A stretch of DNA of 64,000 nucleotides. Origin: Corallium rubrum. Taxonomy: Eukaryota > Cnidaria > Anthozoa > Scleralcyonacea > Coralliidae. The DNA lies in contig OZ035997.1 in NCBI GenBank assembly GCA_964035015.1, forward strand, positions 23,497,834 to 23,561,833, read 5' to 3'. Below the pieces are notes generated by a model, which saw only the letters and a program-made list of their open reading frames with translations, was not told the origin of the DNA and ran no database searches. Below are positions 43,622 through 56,135 of the stretch, one piece after another. The position numbers were made by a program, and so were the translations under genes. Numbering within the stretch: position 1 is the stretch's first letter; each line of letters opens with the position of its first letter.

Positions 43622-45025
43622 TTAGTCGGAATCGCTGTCGATCATGAAAGTGCGACGCCGCTTTTGTCCTTGAGCTTGTACATCATCAGACGGCTTCGAC
43701 ATGACAGTAAAGCTAACTTGGCAGTTATGGAAAGTGTTTGAATTAAACATCTGATGTTGGCTTTCTTGTCTGACCATTGCACTGTTGAAACACGAGTTGT
43801 TAAAGGCCATATTTGTTTGACTTGTATCTTGTTGAGATACGTTAAGTCCATACGGACGACTTAATGTAGAACTAGTCGAGGCAGAACTTTGCTGCTGTTG
43901 GCAGACGATGTTAGACGCTGTCAATACAGATTGCACGTTGCTGGAATTGCTTCGACAAGATATTTTTGTAGAGAGATCTCGTTGCTCAACTTCATCTCCT
44001 TCGTCGTAGTCGTCAAGGGACTGTAGGTTTCGATGGCCAGTAACCTTAACAATGGAGGACCGTTCAACGTTGCATTTTTTTAACTTGTTGACAAGGGTCT
44101 TCCGAGCGCTGTGGTTTGTCAATTTCTTGCTGCTACTTTCCAGAGAAGTGCCAGCAACGATTCGCTTCATCATTTCATTGATACGATTCGTACCCATCGG
44201 TTGTGCTTTATACCAAACTTCGTCCTTGGGTTTGTAGTTGATGGAAAGGTAAAAGGAGCCTGTGGTTCGTAAATGATTTGGTCGGCGCGACAAGTACTCT
44301 TTAAACAGCGAGACAGGGCATCTTTCTCCTCCAGTGGCAAACATTTTTGGTGAAAAATCCCGGCATTTCTTCGATAATCCTCCGCCTCTCGTTTTGGTCA
44401 GGCCTTCAGCGAATTCGACATATTCACGACCGTTGTCGTCTTTGCGAAGCGAGAAGTCGTCGACAGCCATACTGTGGTGTTCTTGGCGGCCACGTAAACC
44501 GAAGTACTGGGTGAGTGTCCACCAAATTGTATTCACTAGGCTTTCTGGTGTTTTGTTCCCTAGTTTGCCAACTCTCCACAGCTCCTCTTCGTCTTCCTCG
44601 GACAAACTTCTTGCCTTGTTTTGACGCTTTCCTTTCCCCTCTTCGCGAAGTCGTCTTGCTTTACCTTCGAGGACTTGTTTGGACAAGCTGAATTCTCTGT
44701 CACGAATTAAGGAGGTTTTAAAATTATGCTCCTTTAGATAGCGGTCGAGAGCTGCAATCATTACGCGAAGACTGTCCGGTTCGTAGTCTTCCCCGTCCTT
44801 GTTTCTTACTTCGGCGTAAAATTGTTGAAGTGCCGTGTCCAACTCGCTCACTTCGTACTTCTCAATTTCCCCTGAATATCCGCGTTGTTCTGCCCAGCTC
44901 TTAAAAACATTGACCCAGAAACCAGTGCTTATAGCTGTATTTTTGTTTTTGGCATTATTTTGTAGCTCCTGTATCAAAGACGGTTCAGCATTTGCAAATC
45001 TCTGGTCACCGCTAAAACCCGCCAT
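43622..45025 (-). CDS. Crypton-derived tyrosine recombinase-like protein (DUF3504 / ZMYM2-QRICH1-KIAA1958 type)
   Basis: Complete single-exon ORF of 467 residues starting at ATG 45023-45025. Residues 35-110 form an N-terminal SAM-like/core-binding region (FWVNVFKSWAEQRGY; LDTALQQFYAEVR). Residues 138-345 form the catalytic-type domain: LRGR near R178, K211 in LTKTRGGG, N-H305-S-A-R308, GH331R and Y340 in DDYDE. These are the R-K-H-R-H-Y residues of tyrosine recombinases, so the active site looks preserved. The C-terminus is Gln/Ser/Asn-rich with a basic KRRR and an acidic end. The family includes Crypton transposons and proteins domesticated from them. With no visible transposon borders it could be either a host gene or a Crypton copy. 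Cryptons integrate by site-specific recombination; the domesticated relatives act in chromatin or transcription. It starts about 20-200 bp from CCAAT motifs and a 21-bp triplicate. Confidence 0.9.
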   Translation of the reverse strand: MAGFSGDQRFANAEPSLIQELQNNAKNKNTAISTGFWVNVFKSWAEQRGYSGEIEKYEVSELDTALQQFYAEVRNKDGEDYEPDSLRVMIAALDRYLKEHNFKTSLIRDREFSLSKQVLEGKARRLREEGKGKRQNKARSLSEEDEEELWRVGKLGNKTPESLVNTIWWTLTQYFGLRGRQEHHSMAVDDFSLRKDDNGREYVEFAEGLTKTRGGGLSKKCRDFSPKMFATGGERCPVSLFKEYLSRRPNHLRTTGSFYLSINYKPKDEVWYKAQPMGTNRINEMMKRIVAGTSLESSSKKLTNHSARKTLVNKLKKCNVERSSIVKVTGHRNLQSLDDYDEGDEVEQRDLSTKISCRSNSSNVQSVLTASNIVCQQQQSSASTSSTLSRPYGLNVSQQDTSQTNMAFNNSCFNSAMVRQESQHQMFNSNTFHNCQVSFTVMSKPSDDVQAQGQKRRRTFMIDSDSD

Positions 45026-45235
45026 ATTTTTTTGTTTACCAAAAAGTTAAAAAACTTTGTATTTTGATTTTTGGAGGAAATTTTGCTTCATTGTGATTGG
45101 CTAGTTTCTCGTTTTCAGCCAATCAGATGAGTTTGTTACAGATTTTTGCACTGTTGTTACAGATTTTTGCACTGTTATTACAGATTTTTGCACTGCTGTT
45201 TGGGATTAAATGCACTGAAACCAACCAATCACAGT
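45026..45235 (-). promoter_or_regulatory. Probable promoter of the Crypton-type gene: CCAAT motifs and a 21-bp triplicate
   Basis: CCAAT pentamers occur at 45096-45100 (minus-strand orientation), 45119-45123 and 45225-45229 (plus orientation), 70-205 bp upstream of the start codon. Three head-to-tail 21-bp units (GTTACAGATTTTTGCACTGT plus T) occupy 45135-45197. CCAAT boxes are common in metazoan promoters; their use here is inferred. Confidence 0.4.
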
Positions 45236-46967
45236 CGAGTAACATTTTCTTGTATATTATTACTTTAAGAATAATACAAAGATCTGATTTTATCAATTAA
45301 AAATTAAGAGCAGCGGTCTGTAATTTTCGAGCAAATGGCTGTGACCAGCCGTCAAAATTTGTTTCCTGTCATTTTTGGTTTGTAGCTAGAAGTAAATAAA
45401 CGCACTGTAGTTCGTTTTTGGAATTCTAATTGTGTTAAACGGAAAAATACTCCTAAAAAATCAATTTCTGCTAGTCGGCGACTGCGGGAACGGGAAAAAT
45501 CCTGTAGTCGATTTGAGTATAGACACTGCTAGACAGACACCAAAACATTGCTCGCGTACATACAGTATATACGCAAAAAAAAATTTGCAAAAAAATATGA
45601 CAAATAATACCATGCAGACTTAATTTTTCATTTCATAGACACTTTAAGGAAGAGTCGTATTTATTGCTGCCATCTATCACCCTAAATATACGACATAACT
45701 TATTTCAAATGTGAAAAATATTAAAGTCACACTGTCAGATAAAATACGAGTAGCTGATGTTTATCTGATATACGATGCGCAAGCCAAGAAAAAAATTATG
45801 CATAGAAATGTTGATTTTTATCGATTATTTTAAAAGTACAAACTGTTCTAGCCGAAGTATTAATGATTTTTAATTGCAATTAATTGACTTTAAAACTATT
45901 TATCACGATTGTTTCCTGTCCGTCATCACAGAAAATCACAACTCGCGTTACATTAATATACCATGTTAATAACGTATATATTTGTTGTGAAACCTGATCG
46001 ATGGAAAGTTTAAAGTGTCCATAAAGCGAAAATTAAGTTTGTCTTACTTGAAAATACACCTAAAATGACAGAGTGATATCTTTTGCATTTTTTTGTTTCC
46101 TCGCGTCGTTGTTGAGATATTTCAGTTTGATATGCAAGTTAAACATCTCGACGTCATATGTACATAATGACTTCGGGAAGAAGGTTAATTATATAATTAC
46201 TTGTATATAGTATATAATTACTTGAAAATCTACATGTTTAGTGTTCCAGGAGAAAGACACCCACATATGCTTCCTTCGAATTAATTTGGTTTGATAAGAG
46301 CAAAGATATATAACCTTCTCCGATAACTCATTATGCACATATGATGCCAAGATATTTAATTTGCATATCAAACAAACTGACATAATTTAACAACAAAGCA
46401 AGGAAACGAAAAAACTGCAAAAGTTGTTACTCTGTTATTTTTTTAACATAACATAACATAACATAACATAACATAACATAACATAACATAACATAACATA
46501 ACATAACATAACATAACAACTTTATTCAAAGAGGGTGAAACATATGACAGTAAAATACTGATAAACTTGTGGCCCTCAAAGTGTTATTTCAAAAAAAGAC
46601 AGACTTAATTTTCGCTTCATAGGCACTTTCAAGATTTAACCAGATGCTTCCAGTACGATAAAAATAAAATGTACAACAATGACACGAGTTTGTCCATTTC
46701 ATCTTCTAAATCACCGTACTTGCAAAAACAAGTGAATTTTGACCAGAAGTGTGCAATAACGTGAACGTGTCTCGATTGATTAATTCAGGAATAAAACCTT
46801 CCAGAAAAGTAATCAAAAAGGGTTGCTATGGCTACGGACAGTCACATGACTTGAATAGTCCTCATTAATAGTAGTTGCAATTCGCTATCTTAGTATCTGT
46901 TTAGAATATTAAAAAGTTTATAGATGAAAAAAATGTAAGTAAAGGCAGATCAGGCTCTTTAAATAAT
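45236..46967. other. Non-coding stretch with an (AACAT)n run
   Basis: No gene recognised. The pentanucleotide run (AACAT)n, about 14 units, spans 46445-46518. The flanks (46050-46110 and 46560-46620) share a repeated CTTACTTG/TTTTTTGTTTCC versus reversed GGAAACGAAAAAA pairing, hinting at a larger decayed foldback around it. Confidence 0.5.
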
Positions 46968-47114
46968 CTAGGGACCCTTGGTGAAGGAAAATTCGAGTGT
47001 AAAACAGGCATATACATCCCAAGACCAAACCGGGACCAGTGGCGAAAAATGCAACCACTGGTCCCGGTTTGTAAATGTTCTACACTCGGATTTTCCTTCA
47101 CCAAGGGTCCCTAG
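46968..47114. mobile_element. Foldback element (CTAGGGACCCTTGGTGAAGG ends)
   Basis: Left CTAGGGACCCTTGGTGAAGG and right CCTTCACCAAGGGTCCCTAG are perfect 20-bp inverted ends, continued by AAAATTCGAGTGTA on the left and TACACTCGGATTTT on the right, and by AAACCGGGACCAGTGG against CCACTGGTCCCGGTTT in the centre. The same end sequence closes the SINE at 47216-47425, so the two are parts of one repeat family in opposed orientation. Confidence 0.8.
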
Positions 47115-47215
47115 AGCATGCTGTGTAATCGGGTGAAATGCCCGGTGTTGCTTATAGTATACCCAATTCTCTCCTGGCATTGCCGCCTTGGTGTATATAC
47201 AGAACTCGCGGTCGG

Positions 47216-47425
47216 GCTCTCGGCGGCGCCCTCCGTGGTTCGGTGGACGGGGCGTTGCACTAGAATCGCAAGGTCGTGGGTTCAATTCCTGCCGGAAGGC
47301 CTGTCTAGTTGCATTTTTCGCAACTGGTCCCGGTTTGGTCTTGGGATGTATATGTTCTAATTTTCCTTGACCAAGGGTCCCTAGATCATGCTGTGTAAGA
47401 GGGCGAAATACCCGATGTTGCTTTA
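47216..47425 (+). mobile_element. tRNA-derived SINE
   Basis: TGGTTCGGTGGACGGGGCGT (D-arm/A box-like), a GTTGC...GCAAG anticodon-stem-like pair and GTGGGTTCAATTCCTGC (B box/T arm) form a good tRNA-like head at 47236-47305. The tail runs through CAACTGGTCCCGGTTTGG to CCAAGGGTCCCTAG and ends in a segment (CATGCTGTGTAAGAGGG...) that is a direct repeat of 47117-47153. That implies tandem or nested copies. Confidence 0.65.
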
Positions 47426-50400
47426 AATAATCATCGTCAGGTACTTAATCCTTTGACTCACTCCTAAGCAGTAAGCACACATGTAGACGCACCTATAGTA
47501 TTTTACTCTGGCTAACGCCAGACGATTTTACTCGTCAAGCGAATACCCTAGTCATGTAGTCATGGGGTTAAGGTAATTCCTCAGTAATTCTTTCCGAAAT
47601 GAAAAGTTCTGAAACTCTCCAGTTTTAAAGTGTATATGATATATTCATAGTAAAATTACAAAAAAAAGTTGAGGTCACCAAACTCGTTTAGAAAATACAG
47701 CTAAATACAGTAAACCATGATGTTTTCCCAATTTGTCTAATTTTTGGCTAACCTAGTTGATTTCGTCTTGTTATCTTGAAAAATCCTTCATAAAAGCAGT
47801 TAATTCATGCTAGCTGGAAAAATATTTGATATTTTAGAAGTACTTATATATGAACTACCTAGTGGCAACAAATAATGGAAGAAAATTTGACGTAAATAAC
47901 AATTGAAAAACATTTTGCGATATAAGAATGTCCACATTCTTGTTACATGTTTTCTGAAGCCACAAGAACGAGAAACGTACGATATTTCAAATTCTCGAAG
48001 TAATTTTTTCTCTATTCTTTCAAATATACTGTAGAGCTGATGGAGAAAATTGAACAATTGAAAAAAAGTGTGGGTCACCGAGTGTCTCCGTGAGCTACAC
48101 AAGGTTAAAGCTTGAACATGGTGGATTTCCCTATCATTTCATTTATATACAAAACCACGCAACAAAAATATTTTCTGAAAACAATTCACCTTCCCCTATT
48201 TTAGATTGAGTGTGAACTGATTTGTATTTGAAAAATGTCCCGCCATGCTTTGTTTGGTTTATAAAAAACACGTCTAAAATATTTTTACTACTACTGTTAC
48301 CATGGTAATATTGATTTGCACTCTTAGGGTTGTAAATAATAATTGTACTGATCTAGCTGGACCAATAAAATTGCAGTAATTTCCGCATGGATGATAACAG
48401 AAAACGTAACGTTTCCAAGCAGTTGATTTGAATAGGAGAACACTAACAAATCGTGTGAATTGTGAGGATTACATCGTTAGTGAGGGGATATTCCTATCCA
48501 CTATGACACAAAAGATGGCGGTTGTACGTTTTACTATGATTCTTTACGAGTTCAAATAGCTGTTTAAAGTTTAAATAGTTGTTTAAGTGTTAGTAGTTTA
48601 ACCTAGTTGGGGACTTCGGGTCCTATTGTTATTCCTCCATGTATACTTGTTAAATAAATAAATAAATAAATAAACAAGTTCTGATAAAAGAAAAACATTG
48701 GCTAACATGTCATGGTAAATAAAACGTACATGTCTTCGTCATACAGTGGATTAAAAATGATCTTCACTCTATCAATGTAACTTTGTCTGAAAGTCTTATG
48801 GATATCTCTCCATTTAAGTTCCACAAGGCACTAATCTTGGACCACGTATATATAGTTCATTATTTCATCAACAACTCCCACAAAGTAGTTCTTTATGTCA
48901 CTGACACTCTACTTTTTTTGCTCCTAAAAAGTTCATTTAATTAAATCTACTATTCAAGATGATCTACTGATCTACATGCTGTCAACAAATGATTTTTTAT
49001 ACAATTATATGCATCACAAAATTACTACATTCTGATTGGTTGAAAGGAGTACATTATTTTATTAATTGTACTGCTCCCAAGACCCTGGGAACGATGTTGA
49101 CAATAAAATTCAAAATGGCGGCCAATTCTGAAATGGAAAATTTTCACATTTCCAACGATTGGTGGTACACTATGAACTAAAAATCCTACGTAAATATTTT
49201 GAAATGAGTACGGAGAACACCCAGAATGAAAATGTTTCTTGTCAAGTAATGAAACAAGATGTTTTCAAAGGCGTGAGTGAGTACGAAGCGTACGTGTCGT
49301 AATTTTGTCATGCATATAATAAATGAGTAATCATATGATTAAGGAGTTACACTACTCGTGATATTTGAAAATTATGCCAATCACGTTTATCATACTAACT
49401 GTAATGATTTACATTTATTTACACTAAAGTAAATTTAAAATAAGATTAGTAATACTCAATTTTTTGAAAAAATGAATAAATTTTTTTTAAATATACTGTA
49501 TTTGAGCAGTTTTTGTTAAATTTTCATACAAATTCATCTTTTTACAAAGCATAAAGAATTATTTTATAATATGGTTGTCATGACAGTGACGTCACGTGAT
49601 TGTCATGAAAAGTTTGGTCCAAAATATTGCCAATAATACAAATTTTATTTTGTCTAAAATTCATACAAAGTTTAAGATATTAAAACAAAAGGCTTTTTTT
49701 CTCATGTCATGAGTTATTCAGTGTACATGCAGATTTGACAGGTACAAAAAGGCAACTCGAAAAATTCAGTTGACCAGAGCGAAATTAATTGATTCGCATG
49801 CAGGAAATCCAGTCTGCTTCTTTAGCGATTAAGCTATCGAGACAAATGCGACCGCTGTGTTCGTACATAATCAGTTAATTTTAAATGCACACACACAATA
49901 TTGTGACGATGACTTAAGACTACTGCAGTGTTATGACTCTATCTCAAAATTCTTTCCAAGGTAACACGAAAAGAAAAAAAAAATTAACAAATTTTCGATA
50001 GACAATTGATTTCGAAAGATTTAGTCAAAGTGATTTAAAAAGGTTTTAAAAATACTCACGTTTTATCTTGCTGATCTGTTGGTTCAATCTGCTAAAGAGT
50101 GTCTATGGGTCCACTATTAAAGCTGAAGAAAAACAGAGGTGATTAATATCAAAATAACCTAATGTGAACGTACATACTTTACTAATTACAGGTACACCTT
50201 TTCTATAGAGGAAAAAACTCCAACGGATTACAAAGCCATTAACATTCGTGGAAACTATCTCTTTTCTTAGACATTGCTAGACAACGCCAGTAACGCAGGT
50301 TTTAATTTGGAGACAGATCAGTCTAAATATTACGATCATCTAAAAAATCGTGTTGTTTCTTAAAGTAAAGATATTAAATATTCATCCAAACACAAACTGC

Positions 50401-53400
50401 AACTGTTCAAACATTCCTGTTTTCCCAGCCTTCGTCATTCATTACGCGGAAACCTGTGATTCATTGTCTGGCAGCATATGTTTGTTAAGTTTTGATCGTA
50501 CAATAAAATAAATCAAACTCTCCGCGCTTATTTACTTGAAAAATAAGCATTAATATTTTAAAATAAAGTACGCGTCTAGGCATCAATTTTACTTAAGACG
50601 CCGCTATCAGTACTTAATTCATGTAGGCAAAGCATTCCATGATAAGCTTATCAAGCACAATTTTATCCTCTCCCAAGAAATACGCTTGATCAATGCATTC
50701 AAAATGTCCTTTCTTAATCTGATTCTTGTGCTCAATTCTTGTCCCCGACATCATCAACTATACGACGAACTGCAATTAGTATGGCACATCATTTAACCAA
50801 CAAATTAACGACGGATAACTCAACAGGCATATTAATTTATTTTTTTGCGAAAATCCTTTGCACATGCCAAACAAGATAATATTGAAAAATAACTAAACAG
50901 ATGGTGCGTTGCACAGCAACAAATTCAGTGTTGCACTCTTTTAAGAGCTTACTTTTTTACTTCAATATTTGATACATGCAGATGGCCCAATGGCAAAAAT
51001 CCTTTGCAAAAACTAGAGTTAAATATTAAATTCAAACATTAAAATAAAAAGTCGTTTTCGATTACACGTCAGCTGCATATATTTATACGAGCCTATATAT
51101 TTGTAGTGAAGTACTCAGTTGTTCAGTATATTTCAATGGGAAAAGTGACTATATAAATAAAAATAAATAAAGAAATTTTTCAGTTCAACGTGTCGTGGGG
51201 TTGCTGTTAACAATCATGAAAACTATAATGGATTTTTGTCTAGTATCACATGATGGAAATATGTAATGATACTTGAACATCCCGATCTCAATCAATAGAG
51301 ACTTTTGTCGAAACTAATTGTTTGATGTATGTAAATAACTCACCAACTTCAGCCAGGCTCTGACGAAGTCTTGAGTTTACGGGACGAAAGCTGAGCGAAT
51401 TTTTATTGTTAATAAACATGGTATTTTAACGCAAACATTTTGTTTTATTACATTAAAATAGCGACTTTAACGACAATTGCAAGTTAGCGTGACCTCAGCA
51501 CAGATGCTCTATCCAGATATATAGTCAGTGCTTAAGAGTAACACCCATAGTAACAATCGCGAGCAACACAGCCACAATCAAAGCTCTTAAGACTTAACGT
51601 TAGTACCGTAGCAACACAGCGACGAGCCATGGTAACCATATGCAAAGACGCTGGTCGCTATAAGCTTTGGCGCTTGGACGACTATAATAGACTACGAGCT
51701 AGCTCTGCACGAGTATAGCGTCAGTCGAGCAATATGAAGAGCAAACACCTGCGTGTTACATGTGTTAGCTTTATTATAAAGTTTCCCAAACTAAGCTCAT
51801 CGAAAACGGAACTTTTGTGTTAAAAGATAACAGTTTATTAAAAATCAAGATTTGATGTATGATTGTTTAATCATAAAAAAATTATTGTGTCGCAAAAGCG
51901 TCCAATCGATGCATTGTCGGGCAGATGAAAAAGATAAGGCAAATTTTGGAATACACTTTTATAGTTACAAGAAACTCGACTAAATATGCACTAAATAATT
52001 GTAACATCAGGATATTAACAACATGCATAATTCCTGTACTGTATGGTATCCATGACTATAATATTCACAAGATAAATTCACAAACTGCAACAAACAAGCC
52101 ATCGTGCAATATAATTATTATTGTTTCATCAAGTCCAAAAGCACTGATGTGTTCAAACTGTCTAAGTGTCTGTTACCAGTTGTCGACACTCGACAAGTCA
52201 GGAATCGTTCACATTCTTGTAACAACATCGACAAATGCATCAATCAAATTTCTAAGGGAAACAATAATTATTTTCGACAAACAAAAAACAGCGATATTTA
52301 TCATTGTTGCTTAAGAGACAAAAATAGCTCTTTGTGTATTATATGTTGTTTCGTATTTTGGAGAAACAATTGCGATTAAACGTTCAACCAAAAAAGAAAA
52401 TACAAGAAATAAAGAAAAAGAAATAAAATCTGTGAAAAACAGTTTTGAAGTTAAAAATTTAAGAAGAAACATTAACTCAAGAAAAGAATATAGATTATAG
52501 AGTGTGGTCGCATAATGCCAGTGACTGCATGCAAATATGTATAGGTTATTTTGAGGCCACTAGGGGATATGTGATTTATTCACCGAGAGCGTATAACGTA
52601 CTTTAATTTTCACATGGCTCGGTTTCCTTTGTTCTTTTCGGGGAATACATTCAATAGCCCCTGATGACAATGGCAAAACAACAGATTAATATTCCCCTCT
52701 AAAATTCCCTTCTGATATTCCCCTCTAATATTTCCCTCGATATTTCTTTTCTATCGTGACTCCTGTCGTCCATGTGAAAATTAATTGTGTTAAATATGTC
52801 AAAAAAATGACTGATAATTTTATACTAAAATTCTCATAAAAATCCATGGCTTCTTACTTTAATTATAGGATGTGATTTTATCATTTTTCAATTATTTTAA
52901 CTTAAGATATCATTAAAAAAACATGATTGTTTATTACACAAGATTAACCACGGGTGCAGTCACTGAGTGACGTGAACAGCAGTAGATAAAGCCTCGATCG
53001 CGTGATGCAATCAATAAAGAACAACAACCTCGTTCCTCCAGAGTCCAGACACAATGGCGAATACTAAGAACAATGCTACGGGTCAACCCATATGACTTCA
53101 GTCGTAGATTACAGTTGATTTAAAATTCCTCAAAAATATCAACATTCTAATTGACTCAATTGAGTAAAAATATTGTGAATGTCGTGCAAGTGTACAAAGG
53201 TAAATTAATTTATAATCATACACATGCACTTTCCAAATATCCTCCCCTGCACTGCACTGCACTAGTCAGTATGAACTTATTTTTACGTAAAACTATACGA
53301 AGGCCTTTTTGAATTAAACTATTTAATTTTCTTTGTGATTTTTTTATGTAAACTGATAGGTTGGTTGGTAACTCGTATATATGAGACTTCTCAGTCTCGT

Positions 53401-53950
53401 TTTTGCTTATGTCTAGGCATATTTGGCTTTTTGTTCTCTCATTGTATTACTTTTATTATTTTGTCAAATTAAAGTCGAAAAATAAAATAAAATAAAATAA
53501 AATAACACTAGTAATCAATAGTGATATGTGTGACTGAATTTAATTATCTCAACGTTTAACTCAATATAAATTTGGAAACTCTTTTGTTTTAAGTTCATTT
53601 GCATTGAGTTTGATTCATGAAAAGTTAAACGTTTGACCCAGAGCCGAAAATAGTAATTCTTCAGGCAAGTCAAAAATGAGTAATTGACAAAATGATCCAT
53701 AAATTCCAAAGTTTATGTTTAACAAACTAGTGATTATTTATCCATTTGATATTTTGTGTGTGTTTCAGTGTTTCTAGTGATTAGGCCTATTTATCCATTT
53801 GATATTTTGTGTGTGTTTATAATTAAACATGTCTCAAAGGCAAAGTATAAAAAAAGTAGTGTGCTGCGTAGGCGGTGTTCAACCGGATGTAACTGACAAT
53901 AACAAGTGGTGTTATTAATAAAAGAATAGAAAATCATTTGGTATTTTAAC
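47426..53950. other. Long AT-rich stretch without recognisable gene
   Basis: Only short open frames on both strands, none with a domain I recognise (including 51925-52379, two overlapping frames). Simple repeats: (AAAT)n at about 48653-48674 and (AAAAT)n at about 53480-53503. A half copy of the CCTGGGNACGAGGTTG MITE end lies at about 49081-49099. A poor tRNA-like segment occurs on the minus strand near 49795-49855 (degenerate A box CGATAGCTTAATCG). Confidence 0.5.
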
Positions 53951-54029
53951 GTCGATCAGCAAACCGGAGTTGCTAATATGTGGGAAGGCAGCGGTTGTTT
54001 AATCCAACTCCCATGGTTTGCTGATCGAC
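53951..54029. repeat. Hairpin with 22-bp arms
   Basis: GTCGATCAGCAAACC plus GGAGTTG (53951-53972) pairs with CAACTCC, CAT (unpaired) and GGTTTGCTGATCGAC (54005-54029). The right side starts a segment that is repeated directly at about 54355-54435 (TTTGCTGATC ... GTTGTTAGTTGCATTTGATT). Confidence 0.8.
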
Positions 54030-55929
54030 ATTATTTTTTATTACCATTTGTCTTTGTTAGTTGCATCTGATTTGTGTGGGAGGTGAATTAAATAATTTTT
54101 GAGTTATTTCCTTAGCTTAGGCATGGCTTAGGAACACAGTGCGCATTTTACTGTTTAGACTATGTTGGGTATATTTCAAGAAATAACAATTGATAAGTTT
54201 AGCATTTTACGTAAATGCATGTAAACATAAATTTGATTGTTTGGTGTATGAAATGCTATACATTAAAACTAAATCATCTCTCAATACAACTGGACTCAAT
54301 GCTAAACATTTTAGGGAATTTTCGTTTCTTTGGGGTTATTTCAACTCCCACAATTAGCAACGACTACAGTTTGCTGATCAATATCAAATGACTTATATTA
54401 TTATACATTTGTTGTTGTTAGTTGCATTTGATTGGTTCATTTTTTTCGCATGATTATTCCACTGTATATATTAGACAAGCATTTTGTTTTGAATTTCACT
54501 TCACGTTTCTGTGACTTCCTTTCGGATTATTTTGGCAGCATACACCGACCTTCTTTAACGTCTCCCATTTGGCATTTAAAAGCATAGCTTCCTTATAATT
54601 ATATTCATTTATCAATCGATCGAACGCAAGAATGTGATACGGCGATTGAAAAGTTATCTGCATTGAGGGAGTTATATATGAAGTCTTTGGCTTAAAGTTT
54701 GCCTATTTTATCAAAGATATACGCGGTGTAGTCTCATATCATAAGATTAAAAAAAAGGAATTATGAAAGCATAATAATACAATATCTCTAGGCTGTCAGG
54801 TTTCCATCTATGCCAGAGATAATTATAGAGGCTGAAATTGGCAACAGGAATAATAACTGTTAAGATTGTGCCAAACTACGCTGGATACATGATATCGAAA
54901 ATGTTTTACAACGCTTGCAATGGGCACATTATATAAGAATTTACAGCTTATACAAAGTTTTAATTAGTCTATATAAAGTTTTAATTGGTCTATATAAAGT
55001 TTTAATTAGTCTATATAATCCACTACTAATATTTCCTATGTTTCTTACTTGAAATCTAAAAGTTACAATAGGTAAGAATTTACCTCAACTCAAAAATAGT
55101 TACACTTTCATAATATCATAAATCAGCTACGATTACCATTTAGAAATCGTGAAAAATGTCGTCATACATTACTATCATTCGCCACATAGTTTAGAAGATA
55201 TAGAGAAAAGAAGAAAAATAAAGAAATAAATTTAAACGGACACGCTCAAATTTTTAACAACCCCCCCCCCCCCCCCGCTTTGGACAAAATTAAAAGTGAA
55301 AGACCGTTAAAAGAAATAGCAAATGCAATCTGACGGTTAAAAATCGTTGTAAATAGCAGCCTTGGCCTTGGTTGACGGAATTAATACTGCTGAGGTTGAA
55401 ATATTTGAGCTACGACAATCGTAAATCAATCATTTGTTGTTTTACAATCAGACTTTTGAAGTCCGACTTGTTGTATAGAATAAGTCTTAAAATCTGCTCA
55501 TTTTCTGCCATAAAATCCAAACTGGAGAAGTCTTTATATATTGTTAGTGGCGGCAGAATAGCAAAAGCGATTCTTTCATATTTTATCATATCAGACAGTA
55601 CTAAACGGAGGCCCTCTACAATAAATAAGTACATGTCAGGGGGGCATGAACTAGAGGATTTCAAGAGCCCTAGATTTCTTTTAAGTACTGATAAGTTTAC
55701 TTTGGACTTAATTACATTTTATCAATACTATACCTTTTTTAGACGCTAAAAAGTTGTATTTTCAATTTTCTAGTCCAAGCCAAACCGAAATCCATAAAGA
55801 TGTGCATGCATGTTCCTAAGTTATAATCTTGGGTTGTAATATGAGGACACCATGCATATCTTTACGCATTATAGTGCTAAGTTGTGGCAAGAATCTTTCA
55901 TGCACTTAATTAACTTAGGGGATTACCGA

Positions 55930-56135
55930 TTACATAGAGACTTTCAGCCTGGGCTGATATTTCAGCCCCCGAAACCAAAATTTTAATCAATACCACGTAA
56001 GAATTCGAAGAATCTTTGTTTTTCGGCTGCGCAAAGAACGATCGATCAAGGAATTTCAGCCCGGTTGACCGGGCTGAAAATCTCCTCCCGGGCTAAACTT
56101 TCAGCTGAAAATTTTCTATGTAATCGCTACGTTCT
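55930..56135. mobile_element. MITE with CGATTACATAGA ends and CAGCCCGGGCTG repeats
   Basis: CGATTACATAGA at the left (about 55929-55940) and TCTATGTAATCG at the right (about 56114-56125) are inverted. Inside, TTTCAGCCCGGG/CCCGGGCTGAAA modules recur several times, and a further copy lies outside at about 56170-56190. No ORF. Confidence 0.6.

Noticed and set aside
51925-52379. 129- and 91-codon overlapping ORFs as genes
   Set aside because: Two overlapping frames in AT-rich DNA without a domain or conserved motif; could be remnants but unsupported.
55372-55749. 125-codon ORF as a gene
   Set aside because: Overlaps an 84-codon frame on the other strand, with no recognisable motif.
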